A DNA stretch of 64,000 bases, taken from NCBI RefSeq assembly GCF_003606265.1, contig NZ_CP023671.1:2170001-2234000 (forward strand), read 5' to 3'. The stretch comes from Clostridium septicum. Its GTDB lineage: Bacteria > Bacillota > Clostridia > Clostridiales > Clostridiaceae. Position numbers and translations under genes: made by a program. Shown here in pieces: positions 36,008-47,456 of this stretch. The notes under the pieces are model-generated. The model did no database searches. It saw only the letters and a program-made list of their open reading frames with translations, and was not told where the DNA came from. Position 1 is the first letter of the stretch. Every line of letters begins with the position of its first letter.

Positions 36008-36655
36008 ATGAAAAAGAAGTTTTTAGTTTTAATAAGTATTATATTCGTTATAGGATTTTTTATTAGTTGTGAAAGTCAAAATAGTGGACAAAGTATAGAT
36101 GGTAAAGTTGAGGTAAATTATGAGGATGTTGCAGACCAGATAATAAGATTTCATGTTATTGCTAATAGCGATAGTGAGGAAGATCAAGCTTTAAAGCTTA
36201 AGGTTAGAGATAAAGTTGTTGAATATGCCTCATCTAAGTTATCAGATTGCGAAAATTTAGATGAAGCCAGAAAAGAAATTTTAAATGATAAAGATGAAAT
36301 GGAAAGGATAGCAAGAGAAGTTATTGAAGAGAATGGATATGACTACAATGTGATAAGTATGTTATCTAGAGAAAATTTTCCCGATAAAATGTATGGAGAT
36401 TTAGTATTTCCACAAGGTGAATATGAGGCTTATAGAATTTTAATAGGAGATGCTAGTGGACAAAATTGGTGGTGTGTAATGTTTCCGCCATTATGCTTTG
36501 TAGATGGAACAAAAGATGCAATTAAAACAAATGATACAGAGAAAAAACTAGAAAAGCTAATAGATGAAGCTGAAAGCAATAATGAAAAAGAAGAGCCAAA
36601 AGTTGAATTTAAATTTAAGTTTTTAGAATCACTAAAAGGTCTTTCTAATAAATAA
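36008..36655 (+). CDS. spoIIR: Stage II sporulation protein R
   Basis: 215 aa. A signal segment (about 4-21) leads into the SpoIIR domain: IIRFHVIANSDSEEDQALKLKVRDKVVEY and GQNWWCVMFPPLCFVDG. A lipobox-like ISC at residues 19-21 suggests it may be a lipoprotein here, which is unusual; the signal could also be cleaved otherwise. SpoIIR is secreted from the forespore and triggers SpoIIGA to process pro-sigma-E in the mother cell. AAGGGGGG precedes the ATG, and a sigma-F-like promoter lies upstream. Confidence 0.95.
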   Translation: MKKKFLVLISIIFVIGFFISCESQNSGQSIDGKVEVNYEDVADQIIRFHVIANSDSEEDQALKLKVRDKVVEYASSKLSDCENLDEARKEILNDKDEMERIAREVIEENGYDYNVISMLSRENFPDKMYGDLVFPQGEYEAYRILIGDASGQNWWCVMFPPLCFVDGTKDAIKTNDTEKKLEKLIDEAESNNEKEEPKVEFKFKFLESLKGLSNK

Positions 36656-36751
36656 GGGAAATAAAAGTAAAGTTGATAAATAGCTTGATTAATTCTAGTA
36701 ACGAATTTAAACTATATGATAGATAAAAAAATATTTATAGGGGGAAACAAA

Positions 36752-37741
36752 ATGGCAAAAGCATTGGCTATGATATCTGGAGGTCTAGATAGTATATTAG
36801 CAGCTAAGTTAATTAAGGATCAAGGAATTGAAGTGATAGGAATATGTTTTAAGTCATACTTTTTTAGTGAAGAAAGTGCTAAAAGAATGACTAAGCAAAT
36901 AGATATACCTTTGGAAGTAATTGATTTCTCAGAAGAACATATGAATATGGTTAAAAACCCAAAACATGGTTGGGGAAAAAATATGAATCCATGTATAGAT
37001 TGTCATGCAATGATGATGAGATATTCAGGAAAGTTGTTAGAACAATTTAATGCAGATTTTATAATTACAGGTGAAGTCTTAAACCAAAGACCGATGTCTC
37101 AAAATAGACAAGCCTTAAATATAGTAAAGAAAGAATCCGGTTTTGCGGATAAAATTTTGAGACCATTATGTGCTAAAAATTTAGATGAAACTGAAATGGA
37201 ACGTAGTGGTTTAGTAGATAGGGAAAAATTATTAAATATAACTGGAAGATCAAGAAAAGCTCAAATGGAGTTAGCGAGCAAATGGGGAATTACAGAATAT
37301 CCTTCTCCAGCAGGCGGTTGTAAATTAACAGAACCGGGATATGCAATAAGATTAAAAGATTCATTAGATAATTCAGAATTTATTTCAGAAAATGAAATAG
37401 AGCTATTAAGATATGGAAGACATTTCAGAGTGTCAGAGAATGCTAAAATAATAGCAGCAAGAACTGGTGATGAGGTAAAAGAAATAAAAAAATACATAGA
37501 TGATAGTTTTATAGCTATGAATGCATCCAAATACACAGGTGCTTTAGTGATTATTCAAGGAAAGCCTACAGAGAAGGAAATTGAACTTGGGGCTAGAATA
37601 GCCGCAAGATATAGTAAAGGCAGAGATGAAGAAGAAGTTGAAGTTATGTATGGAGTTTATGGGAAAAAATTTAATGATTTTATAAAGGTATCTCCTATAA
37701 CAGATGAGGAACTACAACAATATTTAATAGCTATTAAATGA
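36752..37741 (+). CDS. PP-loop tRNA-thiolation-type protein with NFACT-R-like C-terminus
   Basis: 329 aa from the ATG at 36752 (AGGGGGAA upstream; the in-frame ATG at 36716 has no ribosome site). The adenylation PP-loop is AMISGGLDSILAA. The sequences GWGKNMNPCIDCHAMM (CxxC) and PSPAGGCKLTEP give Cys residues that could carry sulfur. It resembles the ThiI/MnmA group that makes thiouridine in tRNA. The last about 90 residues (LRYGRHFRVSENAKIIAARTGDE) resemble the NFACT-R RNA-binding module. It is not a canonical ThiI because THUMP and rhodanese domains are absent. Confidence 0.8.
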   Translation: MAKALAMISGGLDSILAAKLIKDQGIEVIGICFKSYFFSEESAKRMTKQIDIPLEVIDFSEEHMNMVKNPKHGWGKNMNPCIDCHAMMMRYSGKLLEQFNADFIITGEVLNQRPMSQNRQALNIVKKESGFADKILRPLCAKNLDETEMERSGLVDREKLLNITGRSRKAQMELASKWGITEYPSPAGGCKLTEPGYAIRLKDSLDNSEFISENEIELLRYGRHFRVSENAKIIAARTGDEVKEIKKYIDDSFIAMNASKYTGALVIIQGKPTEKEIELGARIAARYSKGRDEEEVEVMYGVYGKKFNDFIKVSPITDEELQQYLIAIK

Positions 37742-37753
37742 TAGGAGGAAATT

Positions 37754-38170
37754 ATGCAAAAAGATGCTATTATTTCAATAAAAAGTTTTACTGAATTAGA
37801 TAAAAAAGATATTATTGAAGTTGTTACACCAGGGAAGTTTTTTGTTGAGGGTAATATGTTTAAAGCTGTTTATGAAGAAACTGAAATTTCTGGAATGGCA
37901 GGAACAACAACAACTTTATCAATAACGGATGAAATGTTTATTTTAGAAAGAGAAGGTAGTACAGCTACTAAAATGGAGTTTAAAAAAGGAGATACAAGTA
38001 TTTCTTTATATAATACTCCTTATGGTATGATGGATTTACAAATTGATACTAAGTTTTTAGAAATAGATATAGATGAAAATGGAGGAGATTTAGTAGCTAA
38101 ATATTCAATGGCTATATCAGGTCAAGAACCATTAATGACAAAAATAGTAGTTAATATAAAAATTCAATAA
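37754..38170 (+). CDS. DUF1934 (YwiB-like) small beta-barrel protein
   Basis: 138 aa. Calycin-like beta-barrel family DUF1934: MEFKKGDTSISLYNTPYGMMDLQIDTKFLEIDI and GGDLVAKYSMAISGQEP are typical. The function of the family is unknown. It follows the PP-loop gene after 12 bases with an AGGAGG site, so the two are probably co-transcribed. A terminator follows. Confidence 0.85.
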   Translation: MQKDAIISIKSFTELDKKDIIEVVTPGKFFVEGNMFKAVYEETEISGMAGTTTTLSITDEMFILEREGSTATKMEFKKGDTSISLYNTPYGMMDLQIDTKFLEIDIDENGGDLVAKYSMAISGQEPLMTKIVVNIKIQ

Positions 38171-38175
38171 TTGAT

Positions 38176-38217
38176 AAAAAAGATGTTATGTTTTATGTAT
38201 ATAGCATCTTTTTATTT
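38176..38217 (+). terminator. Intrinsic terminator after the DUF1934 gene
   Basis: AAAAAGATGTTAT (38176-38188) pairs with ATAGCATCTTTTT (38201-38213) with G-T pairs, followed by ATTTTTA. Confidence 0.75.
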
Positions 38218-38285
38218 TTATAATTTATGTATATATATAAAATAAAGTGGAAAGTATACAAAAAAAGATATTGCGAGGTGGTATT

Positions 38286-38591
38286 ATGGAAGACTACATC
38301 GATGGATTAGACAAAATTAATATAGTTATAAATATTCTATGTAAACAATTTAATATGAAAAAAGAAGATTTAAATAAATTTATAAAGAAAAGAGAAAATA
38401 AATATTTATTATTGTTATTACTGAAAAATTATAAGTGCTTAAAAAAAGAAGATTTAGAGGAGATTAAAAATATAATCAATGGGAAAATGATTAATTACAA
38501 TTTAAAAAAAGCAGAAGAAAAACTGCTTATTAATAAAGATTTTAGAGAACTTTATTTTAAGATTGAAGAAAGATTGGATAAAATTATATAA
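38286..38591 (+). CDS. Small helical protein of unknown function
   Basis: 101 aa from the ATG at 38286, chosen because GAGGTGG lies 5 bases upstream; an in-frame ATG at 38247 has no ribosome site. The product is rich in Lys, Leu and Glu and appears fully helical (CKQFNMKKEDLNKFIKKRENKYLLLLLLKNY). It has no membrane segment and no motif that I recognise. It stands alone between a terminator and the pyrG leader. Confidence 0.65.
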   Translation: MEDYIDGLDKINIVINILCKQFNMKKEDLNKFIKKRENKYLLLLLLKNYKCLKKEDLEEIKNIINGKMINYNLKKAEEKLLINKDFRELYFKIEERLDKII

Positions 38592-38679
38592 AAAAACACG
38601 AAAAAACACTAGATTTTAAAAAATAAGTGTGGTAATATATAATCTATAATTTTGAAAATAAGTACCCCATTTTATTTAG

Positions 38680-40368
<1,689 letters not shown>

Positions 40369-40378
40369 ATTTAATTTT

Positions 40379-40410
40379 AGAGTAGAAAATTAATTTTCTA
40401 CTCTATTTTT
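40379..40410 (+). terminator. Intrinsic terminator after pyrG
   Basis: AGAGTAGAAAA pairs with TTTTCTACTCT around TTAA (about 40379-40404), followed by ATTTTTG. Confidence 0.9.
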
Positions 40411-40725
40411 GTATGATAAAATGAAAAAAATTTGTATTAATAGAAATAAATTTATGTTAATTTAGTTTAATTTATATATTATAAGGAAAAAATAATAGAG
40501 AGAGTAGATAAAATTATCTTGAAAAAAGAATATGATTAAAGCATAATGTATACTACAGATTAGTAATCTTTAGAAGCATATCTTTTAGTTATAAGTGTAT
40601 AACAATATCCCAAAATCTTATTTTTAATTTAAATGTTGTATATGCAAATAAATTTAATTATAAAAAATAAATGATTAGTAAAATGTTAATATAAAGTGAG
40701 TTTAATATAAGGTGGAGGTGCCGTT
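40411..40725. other. 315-base intergenic region before rho
   Basis: Very AT-rich. A small dyad GTTATA-N4-TATAAC lies near 40588-40603. I see no gene, no convincing promoter and no structured leader, although the rho transcript must start here. Confidence 0.5.
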
Positions 40726-42120
40726 TTGACCAAAGAGGTGTATGAAAAGAAAACATTAGCTGAGCTTAAGGAAATAGCTAAAGAAAAAGGTATAAAAAAT
40801 ATAAGCAAGTTAAAAAAAATAGAACTTATAGAGAGTATTATAGAAAATTCACCTAAGGCTATAGAAAAAAATGGAGTAATTTTACAGGAGAAGATAACTC
40901 CTAAACAAAGTGTAACAGATAATAAAACTATAGATCTTAGAGAAAATAATAAAGAAGAAAAAAAAGAAAGATTACAGGTTATGATAAATGAATCTAATAC
41001 AGCTAAAGGGGTTTTAGAAATATTAGAAAATAATAATTTTGGATTTCTAAGATGTAATAATTATCAAACAGGTGAAAATGATATTTATGTTTCACCATCT
41101 CAAATTAGAAGATTCAATTTGAGAACAGGAGATGAAGTTCAAGGTAAAGTTAGAGAGGCTAAAGAAGGGGAGAAATTTAAAGCTTTACTATATGTAGATA
41201 AAGTAAATGGAGAGAATCCTGAAAAAGCTGTTGGGAGAAAATCTTTTGAAAGTTTGACTCCAATATATCCAGAAGAAAGATTACATTTAGAAACTATTAA
41301 TGAAAATGACTTATCATCTAGATTAATGGATATAATATGTCCTATAGGTAAGGGGCAGAGAGGAATAATAGTTGCTCCGCCTAAGGCTGGAAAAACTACC
41401 TTATTAAAAAAGGTAGCACAAAATATAACAGTAAATTATCCAGAAGTAACATTAATAGTATTACTTATAGATGAAAGACCAGAGGAAGTAACTGATATGA
41501 AGCGTTCAATAAATGGAGATGTAATTTACTCAACTTTCGATGAAGAGCCTCAAAATCATACTAAGGTTTCTAGAATGGTATTAGAAAGAGCTAAAAGAAT
41601 GGTAGAGCAAGGTAAAGATGTAGTGATATTGTTAGATAGTTTAACTAGATTGTCAAGAGCGTATAATTTGACTATAACTCCAACTGGAAGAACTTTATCT
41701 GGTGGTTTAGATCCAGGTGCTTTACTTATGCCTAAAAAATTCTTTGGAGCAGCAAGAAATATAGAAGAAGGTGGTAGCTTAACTATTTTAGCAACTGCTT
41801 TAGTAGATACTGGTTCAAGAATGGATGATATGATATTTGAAGAGTTTAAGGGAACTGGAAATATGGAAGTTCATTTAGATAGAAAACTTCAAGAAAGAAG
41901 AATATTCCCAGCTATAGATATCTATAAATCTGGTACAAGAAAAGAAGATTTAATCTTAAGTGATGAAGAAAAAGAAGTTGCATATTCAATTAGAAGAGTT
42001 ATGTATAGAGATGGAAACATAGAGAATGTAACAGAAAAACTTATAAACATGTTGTCTAAGACAAAAAATAATTCTGAATTTATAAGTATGTTTAATAAAA
42101 GTGATATAGAACGTAAATAA
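40726..42120 (+). CDS. rho: Transcription termination factor Rho
   Basis: 464 aa. The start is TTG at 40726, with GGTGGAGGTG 5 bases before it. An N-terminal Rho_N/SAP-like helix pair ([18 protein letters not shown]), a charged linker of about 50 residues, an S1/CSD RNA-binding domain ([14 protein letters not shown]) and the RecA-type ATPase with Walker [12 protein letters not shown] and Walker [11 protein letters not shown]. It works as a hexameric RNA helicase. An intrinsic terminator follows directly. Confidence 0.97.
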   Translation: MTKEVYEKKTLAELKEIAKEKGIKNISKLKKIELIESIIENSPKAIEKNGVILQEKITPKQSVTDNKTIDLRENNKEEKKERLQVMINESNTAKGVLEILENNNFGFLRCNNYQTGENDIYVSPSQIRRFNLRTGDEVQGKVREAKEGEKFKALLYVDKVNGENPEKAVGRKSFESLTPIYPEERLHLETINENDLSSRLMDIICPIGKGQRGIIVAPPKAGKTTLLKKVAQNITVNYPEVTLIVLLIDERPEEVTDMKRSINGDVIYSTFDEEPQNHTKVSRMVLERAKRMVEQGKDVVILLDSLTRLSRAYNLTITPTGRTLSGGLDPGALLMPKKFFGAARNIEEGGSLTILATALVDTGSRMDDMIFEEFKGTGNMEVHLDRKLQERRIFPAIDIYKSGTRKEDLILSDEEKEVAYSIRRVMYRDGNIENVTEKLINMLSKTKNNSEFISMFNKSDIERK

Positions 42121-42148
42121 AAGGAGTTTGATTTTCAAACTCCTTTTA
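42118..42148. terminator. Bidirectional terminator between rho and the glycosyltransferase gene
   Basis: AAAAGGAGTTTGA pairs with TCAAACTCCTTTT around TTT (about 42119-42147), with A and T on both flanks. Confidence 0.9.
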
Positions 42149-42150
42149 TA

Positions 42151-43251
42151 TTATTTATTTATTAACTTATCTGCAAGTTTAACTATATTAATCTTAGAAT
42201 ATGTACTTGCAAGAATATTAAGTTTGTTACGAATAGAATATAATTTATTAGGATTATTAATCAAATCATCTACAATCAGATTAAGTTCTAGTAGGTTATC
42301 AGTATATAAAGCATATCCATGTGAAGTAAGAAATTCTACATTTTGAGTTTCTTGACCAGGAATTGCAAATGGAATTAAAATAGGTAAATTCTTATTTATT
42401 GCTTCTGTAATGGTTAGTCCACCTGGTTTACTTATTATTAAATCTGAATACTCCATTAATGAATCTACATCTCTAGAAAACCCTAAAATATGAAGTTTTT
42501 TATCTTTAATTACATGCTTATATTCTTTTAAAAGATTTTCTTTTAGTTTAGTATTATTTCCACAAACAACTGTGATTCTAAGTTTATGAGAATTATTTAA
42601 TAGCTCTTTTAATACATAAGATATATTTTTAAGGCCCATACTACCACTCATTAATAGGATGTTGAAGTATTCATCGTTTTTAGTGGTACGTATAAGCGGA
42701 TTACTTTCGAGAAATTCATCTTTAACTGGTATTCCAAATGGGAAAATTTTATCAGAAGAAATACCTCTTTTAGATAAATCTTTTTTTGTGAATTCACTGG
42801 CTGTAATATAGGCATCTATATCTTTATCTATATAAGTTGAATGAGCTTTAAAGTCAGTTACTATAGAAATAACAGGTATTTCTAAACCTTTTCTTTTTAG
42901 AGATCCTAAAATATTAACGGCAAAAGGGTGTGTAAGTAATATAATATCAGGTTGAATAGTATTAATATATTTAAACACTTTTTTTCTTAATAAAAAACAA
43001 ATAAATGAAAGAATTTTATTTGTAAGAAAAGTATCAGTAAGTTTATAAAAAAAACCATAAGTTTTTTGAAAGATAGAAGCTGATATTTCGTATCCGCCAA
43101 CGAAAAATTTAGTTAAAATTTTGCTATTACTTACTAAAAAATCATTTCTTACAACTTCATAACCGTTCTTTTCTAATGTACTAGATATAGAGTTTGCCGC
43201 TTGATTATGCCCTTCGCCAGTGGAAGTACTGAATATTAAAATTTTCTTCAT
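42151..43251 (-). CDS. MGDG-synthase/UgtP-family glycosyltransferase
   Basis: 366 aa from the ATG at 43251, where the family sequence KKILIFSTSTGEGHNQAA begins; an in-frame ATG at 43275 has no better ribosome site, so the start is not certain. GT28 family: N-terminal GEGH motif, PVISIVTDFKAHSTYI (acceptor lid) and the donor site LIISKPGGLTITEAINKNLP. Relatives transfer glucose or galactose from UDP-sugar to diacylglycerol, giving glycolipids that anchor lipoteichoic acid. This links it with the LtaS-like protein at 6331. It could instead be a MurG-like or polyprenol transferase. Confidence 0.85.
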   Translation of the reverse strand: MKKILIFSTSTGEGHNQAANSISSTLEKNGYEVVRNDFLVSNSKILTKFFVGGYEISASIFQKTYGFFYKLTDTFLTNKILSFICFLLRKKVFKYINTIQPDIILLTHPFAVNILGSLKRKGLEIPVISIVTDFKAHSTYIDKDIDAYITASEFTKKDLSKRGISSDKIFPFGIPVKDEFLESNPLIRTTKNDEYFNILLMSGSMGLKNISYVLKELLNNSHKLRITVVCGNNTKLKENLLKEYKHVIKDKKLHILGFSRDVDSLMEYSDLIISKPGGLTITEAINKNLPILIPFAIPGQETQNVEFLTSHGYALYTDNLLELNLIVDDLINNPNKLYSIRNKLNILASTYSKINIVKLADKLINK

Positions 43252-43351
43252 AATATAATTACACTCACTTTTCATAAATATAAGATTTAAAAATACATTA
43301 TTTTATATTATATAATAAAATCTTAAAAATACAAAATATGCTTAGAAATAA

Positions 43352-43381
43352 GAAAAATGGGAAAGAACAAGTCTTTCCCAT
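43352..43381 (-). terminator. Intrinsic terminator after rpmE
   Basis: On the minus strand ATGGGAAAGA (complement of 43372-43381) pairs with TCTTTCCCAT (complement of 43357-43366), then TTTTTC. Confidence 0.9.
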
Positions 43382-43387
43382 GATTTT

Positions 43388-43594
43388 CTATTTGTTAAGA
43401 TTGAATCTCTTGTTGAACTTATCAACTCTACCGCCAACATCAACGATCTTTTGTTTTCCAGTGAAGAATGGGTGGCATTTAGAGCATATTTCTACTTTAA
43501 GTTCGTCTTTAACTGAACCAGTTGTAAAAGTATTTCCACATGCACACTTAACTACAGCTTCATTGTTGTATTTTGGATGTATGCCTTCTCTCAT
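43388..43594 (-). CDS. rpmE: 50S ribosomal protein L31, zinc-binding type
   Basis: 68 aa from the ATG at 43594; AGAGGTG lies about 6 bases upstream, so the in-frame GTG at 43603, which is inside that site, is rejected. The Cys-containing form is clear: [14 protein letters not shown] and [15 protein letters not shown]. It is the zinc-binding C+ type. Here the gene is on the strand opposite to rho and tdk, unlike the Bacillus rho-rpmE-tdk arrangement in which it follows rho on the same strand; the gene order is kept. Confidence 0.96.
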   Translation of the reverse strand: MREGIHPKYNNEAVVKCACGNTFTTGSVKDELKVEICSKCHPFFTGKQKIVDVGGRVDKFNKRFNLNK

Positions 43595-43880
43595 ATTTTT
43601 CACCTCTTTCGATTGTTACATAACTTCTTGAGTATAGCATATGGTATTTGTCCAGTCAAGGCAGTGAAAGGATAAAGTAATTAAATTATTTTAAGAAATT
43701 TTTGTAAAAAAATTAATATTTAAATAAATATTAAAGTTTAATTTATTTTTTATAATACATAATAGATTTTATAAATTGAATAAAGATAATATTAATATTT
43801 ATAGCAAATATTTTCTTTGTTAATATGAATTTATAATGCTATAATCGATATATATTATAGGCAAGAAGGAGAAGAGTAGT

Positions 43881-44468
43881 GTGAGTAAGTTATATTTTAG
43901 ATATGGAGCAATGAATTCAGGAAAATCAACACATCTTATGCAAGTTGCACATAATTATGAAGAAAGAGGAATGAAGGTTGCATTGGTTAAACCATCTACA
44001 GATAAAAAAGGTGGAGAAAAACTATTATCTAGATTAGGTGTAGAACGTAAAGTAGATCTAATAATAGGTGAAAATGATAATATAATTGAAGAAGTTAAAA
44101 AATATAAAAATAAAGTTAACGGAATAGATTGTATATTAGTAGATGAAGTTCAGTTTTTAAAAGCTAAGCAAATAGATGAGTTATTTGAAGTGGCTGTAGT
44201 TTTAGATATACCAGTTATATGTTATGGTCTTAGAACTGATTTTAAAATGCAAGGTTTTGAAGGTAGTACAAGATTATTATTAATAGCACATAGCATAGAA
44301 GAAATGAAGACAATCTGTAAATGTGGAAGAAAAGCTTTATTTAATGGAAGAAAAATAAATAACAAATTTGTTTTCGAAGGGGAACAAATAGCTATTGATC
44401 ATATAGATAATGTAGAGTATGAATCATTATGTGGAAACTGTTATTTTAAGTATCAACATAAAAAATAA
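43881..44468 (+). CDS. tdk: Thymidine kinase
   Basis: 195 aa. GTG start with AAGGAG about 10 bases upstream. P-loop YGAMNSGKST near the N-terminus, DEVQFL (Walker B) and a zinc lasso formed by CKCGRKA and the C-terminal LCGNCYFKYQ. It is the type II thymidine kinase used for salvage. The next gene starts 23 bases downstream. Confidence 0.97.
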   Translation: MSKLYFRYGAMNSGKSTHLMQVAHNYEERGMKVALVKPSTDKKGGEKLLSRLGVERKVDLIIGENDNIIEEVKKYKNKVNGIDCILVDEVQFLKAKQIDELFEVAVVLDIPVICYGLRTDFKMQGFEGSTRLLLIAHSIEEMKTICKCGRKALFNGRKINNKFVFEGEQIAIDHIDNVEYESLCGNCYFKYQHKK

Positions 44469-44491
44469 TATGATATGAGAGTGTGATATGA

Positions 44492-46249
44492 ATGAAGAGA
44501 TGTGAGGTTGGAGGACAGGCTGTTATTGAAGGTGTGATGATGAGAGGTGGAAAAGGGCAAGCTACTGCAGTAAGAACGCCGAAAAATAAAATTGAGGTCG
44601 AGTTTGAAAAAGTATTACCAATAACTAAAAGAAAAAAATATTTAAACATACCATTTATACGTGGAGTATTTATTTTAATAGATTCGCTGGTTACTGGAAT
44701 AAAAACATTAAATTATTCTGCATCATTCTTTGAAGAAGATGAAGAGCCATCGAAATTTGAGGAGTGGCTAAAGCGTAAATTGGGTGATAAAGCTAATGAT
44801 ATAATAATTGGAGTAACTTTAGCTTTTTCTATGGTTCTTGCAATGGGGTTATTTATTGCAATACCAACAGGGGTTGCTTCTATATTTAAGGGGTTAGGCT
44901 TTACTCCAATAATATTAAATTTAATAGAAGCAATGATTAGAATATCAATACTTCTTATTTATATATATGGTATAAGTAAAATGGAAGATATATATAGGGT
45001 ATTCCAATATCATGGAGCAGAACATAAAACAATATTTTGCTATGAGGCAGAAGAGAAGCTTACAGTTGAAAATGTAAAAAAATTTAGTAGATTTCATCCA
45101 AGATGTGGAACGAACTTTTTGTTCTTAATAATGTTCGTAAGTATAATAATTTTTACTTTTACAGGATGGGGAAATTTTGCTCAGAGATTAATTCTAAGAA
45201 TTGTTTTGATACCAGTAGTTTCTGGTATTACTTATGAAATAATTAGATGGCTTGGTAAAAATGATAGTAGTTTAGCAAAAGTTATAGCATATCCAGGTTT
45301 AAAATTACAAGAACTAACAACTAAAGAACCTGATAATGATCAAATTGAGGTTGCAATAGCTGCTTTAATGAGGGCAGAAGGGATTGAAATGAAAAATACA
45401 ATAGGTAAATTAATAGATTCTGGTGTTAAAATTCTTAAAGATAATAATATAGAAACATATATTTTAGATACTCAACTTTTATTAGGAAAAGTTTTAAAAA
45501 AAGATAAGCTTTATTTAATTACTCATAGGGATGAAGAGGTTGGAAAAGAAGATGAGAATAGTTTCTTTGATCTTCTTGGTAAAAGAAAAGAAAAAATGCC
45601 TATGAAATATATATTAGGTGAATCAGAGTTCATGGGATTAGACTTTTATTTAGAAGAAGGAGTTTTAATTCCACGTGGAGATACTGAAATACTTGTAGAG
45701 GAAGTTCTTAAATTAATTTCAGAAAGTGACAAAAGTAAGGTATGTGATTTGTGTTGTGGAAGTGGAGCTATAGGTATAGCATTAGCATATTATAGAAAGA
45801 ATATAAAAGTAGATGCTATAGATTATTATGATACTCCACAAAAAGTAACAATAGAAAATATAAAAAGACATAGCTTACAAGAGCGAGTTAACTTTATTAA
45901 AAGTGACTTGCTAGGTAAAGTTATAGAAAGTGGGGAAAAATATGATTATTTAGTATCAAACCCACCGTATATAAGAGAAGATGTAATAGAAACATTAATG
46001 GATGATGTTAAGAAATATGAACCACATACTGCTCTTTCAGGAGGAAAAGATGGTTTAGATTTTTATAAGAGAATAATAAAAGAAAGTAAGTATGTTTTAA
46101 ATAGTAATGGGATATTAGCTTTTGAAATAGGTTATGATCAAGCAGAAGATTTAGAAGAACTAATGAAAGAGGAAAATTTTATAAATATAAAGGTTATAAA
46201 AGATTTAGCTGGATTAGACAGAGTAATAATTGGAAATTTTCATTCTTGA
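44492..46249 (+). CDS. prmC: Fusion: DUF1385 membrane domain and PrmC release-factor methyltransferase
   Basis: 585 aa. Residues 1-about 295 are DUF1385: GGQAVIEGVMMRGG, membrane segments, YHGAEHKTIFCYE and HPRCGTNFLF. Residues about 300-585 are complete PrmC: helical N-domain, VLIPRGDTEILVEEVL, SAM site VCDLCCGSGAIGIALAY and catalytic NPPY. PrmC methylates the Gln of the GGQ motif in release factors; the target prfA is the next gene. Usually these are two separate genes. Met300 is preceded by AGAAGGGA at a good distance, so free PrmC might also be made from an internal start. No frameshift is visible. Confidence 0.93.
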   Translation: MKRCEVGGQAVIEGVMMRGGKGQATAVRTPKNKIEVEFEKVLPITKRKKYLNIPFIRGVFILIDSLVTGIKTLNYSASFFEEDEEPSKFEEWLKRKLGDKANDIIIGVTLAFSMVLAMGLFIAIPTGVASIFKGLGFTPIILNLIEAMIRISILLIYIYGISKMEDIYRVFQYHGAEHKTIFCYEAEEKLTVENVKKFSRFHPRCGTNFLFLIMFVSIIIFTFTGWGNFAQRLILRIVLIPVVSGITYEIIRWLGKNDSSLAKVIAYPGLKLQELTTKEPDNDQIEVAIAALMRAEGIEMKNTIGKLIDSGVKILKDNNIETYILDTQLLLGKVLKKDKLYLITHRDEEVGKEDENSFFDLLGKRKEKMPMKYILGESEFMGLDFYLEEGVLIPRGDTEILVEEVLKLISESDKSKVCDLCCGSGAIGIALAYYRKNIKVDAIDYYDTPQKVTIENIKRHSLQERVNFIKSDLLGKVIESGEKYDYLVSNPPYIREDVIETLMDDVKKYEPHTALSGGKDGLDFYKRIIKESKYVLNSNGILAFEIGYDQAEDLEELMKEENFINIKVIKDLAGLDRVIIGNFHS

Positions 46250-46312
46250 TAAACTTCTAAATATTATGATATAATAAAAAAATGTGAAAAAATATAGTAC
46301 GGAGTGATACTT

Positions 46313-47398
46313 ATGTTATTAGATAAATTAGCTTTTATAGAAAATAAATACGAAGAGTTATCAGTAAAGATATCAGATCCTTCAATTATGGCGAATCAAG
46401 CTGAATGGAGGAAGTTATGTAAGGAACATGCTGATTTGGAAATTATAGTAACAGCATATAAAGAATATAAAACTGTAACTGAAGATTTACAAGCTAACAA
46501 AGAAATGTTATCAGAAGAAAGTGATAAAGAAATGAGAGAAATGCTTTCAGAAGAGATTTCAATGTTAACAGCAAGAGAAGAAGAGTTAGAAAATCACATT
46601 CAAATTCTTTTATTACCTAAGGATCCAAACGATGATAAGAATGTATTCGTTGAAATTCGAGGAGGAGCAGGTGGAGATGAAGCAGCTCTATTTGCAGCAA
46701 ATCTTTTTAGAATGTACACACGATATGCAGAAAATCAAAGGTGGAGCGTTGAATTAATGAGTGCAAATGAAACTGATATCGGAGGTTTCAAGGAAGTTGT
46801 ATTTATGATTAAAGGTCATGGGGCTTATTCTAAACTTAAATATGAAAGTGGAGTTCATAGAGTTCAAAGAGTTCCAGATACAGAATCAAGTGGTAGAATA
46901 CATACATCAACTGCCACAGTAGCTGTGTTACCAGAAGTTGATGATGTAGAAATAGAAATTAATGAAAAAGACTTAAGAATAGATGTTTATAGATCATCAG
47001 GTAATGGTGGTCAGTGTGTTAATACTACAGATTCAGCAGTTAGAATTACTCACCTTCCAACAGGATTGGTAGTAGCATGTCAAGATGAAAAATCACAACT
47101 TAAGAATAAAGAAAAAGCTATGAAAGTATTAAGATCAAGATTATACGAAGCAGCAGAAGCTGAAAGAGCGGCTGGTATAGCTGAAGATAGAAAGAGTCAA
47201 GTTGGATCTGGAGATAGAAGTGAAAGAATTAGAACATACAACTATCCTCAAGGTAGGGTAACAGATCATAGAATAGGATTAACTTTATATAAGTTAGAAT
47301 CATATTTAAATGGAGACATAGATGAAGTAATTAATGCATTAATTACAGCAGATCAAGCAGAAAAAATGAAACAAATGGGAAATACAGACGCTATTTAG
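46313..47398 (+). CDS. prfA: Peptide chain release factor 1
   Basis: 361 aa from the ATG at 46313; GGAGTG lies 6 bases upstream, so a GTG at 46304, inside that site, is rejected. The protein has [15 protein letters not shown] and [20 protein letters not shown] with the GGQ motif, the methylation site of PrmC. It reads UAA and UAG. It follows its modifying enzyme by 63 bases. Confidence 0.97.
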   Translation: MLLDKLAFIENKYEELSVKISDPSIMANQAEWRKLCKEHADLEIIVTAYKEYKTVTEDLQANKEMLSEESDKEMREMLSEEISMLTAREEELENHIQILLLPKDPNDDKNVFVEIRGGAGGDEAALFAANLFRMYTRYAENQRWSVELMSANETDIGGFKEVVFMIKGHGAYSKLKYESGVHRVQRVPDTESSGRIHTSTATVAVLPEVDDVEIEINEKDLRIDVYRSSGNGGQCVNTTDSAVRITHLPTGLVVACQDEKSQLKNKEKAMKVLRSRLYEAAEAERAAGIAEDRKSQVGSGDRSERIRTYNYPQGRVTDHRIGLTLYKLESYLNGDIDEVINALITADQAEKMKQMGNTDAI

Positions 47399-47403
47399 TA
47401 TAT

Positions 47404-47436
47404 TAAAAGCCTTGCATTTAAAATGTAGGGCTTTTA
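47404..47436 (+). terminator. Hairpin after prfA, probable weak terminator
   Basis: AAAAGCCTTGCATTT (47404-47418) pairs with AAATGTAGGGCTTTT (47420-47434), including two G-T pairs; only four T follow. Confidence 0.55.
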
Positions 47437-47456
47437 AAGTAACTGGAGGAATGTAT

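Noticed and set aside
36752..37741. Canonical ThiI or MnmA assignment
   Set aside because: THUMP and rhodanese domains of ThiI are absent and the C-terminal part differs from MnmA; only the PP-loop thiolation-type class is supported.
42128..42346. Plus-strand frame after rho
   Set aside because: It overlaps the rho terminator and the glycosyltransferase gene in antisense.
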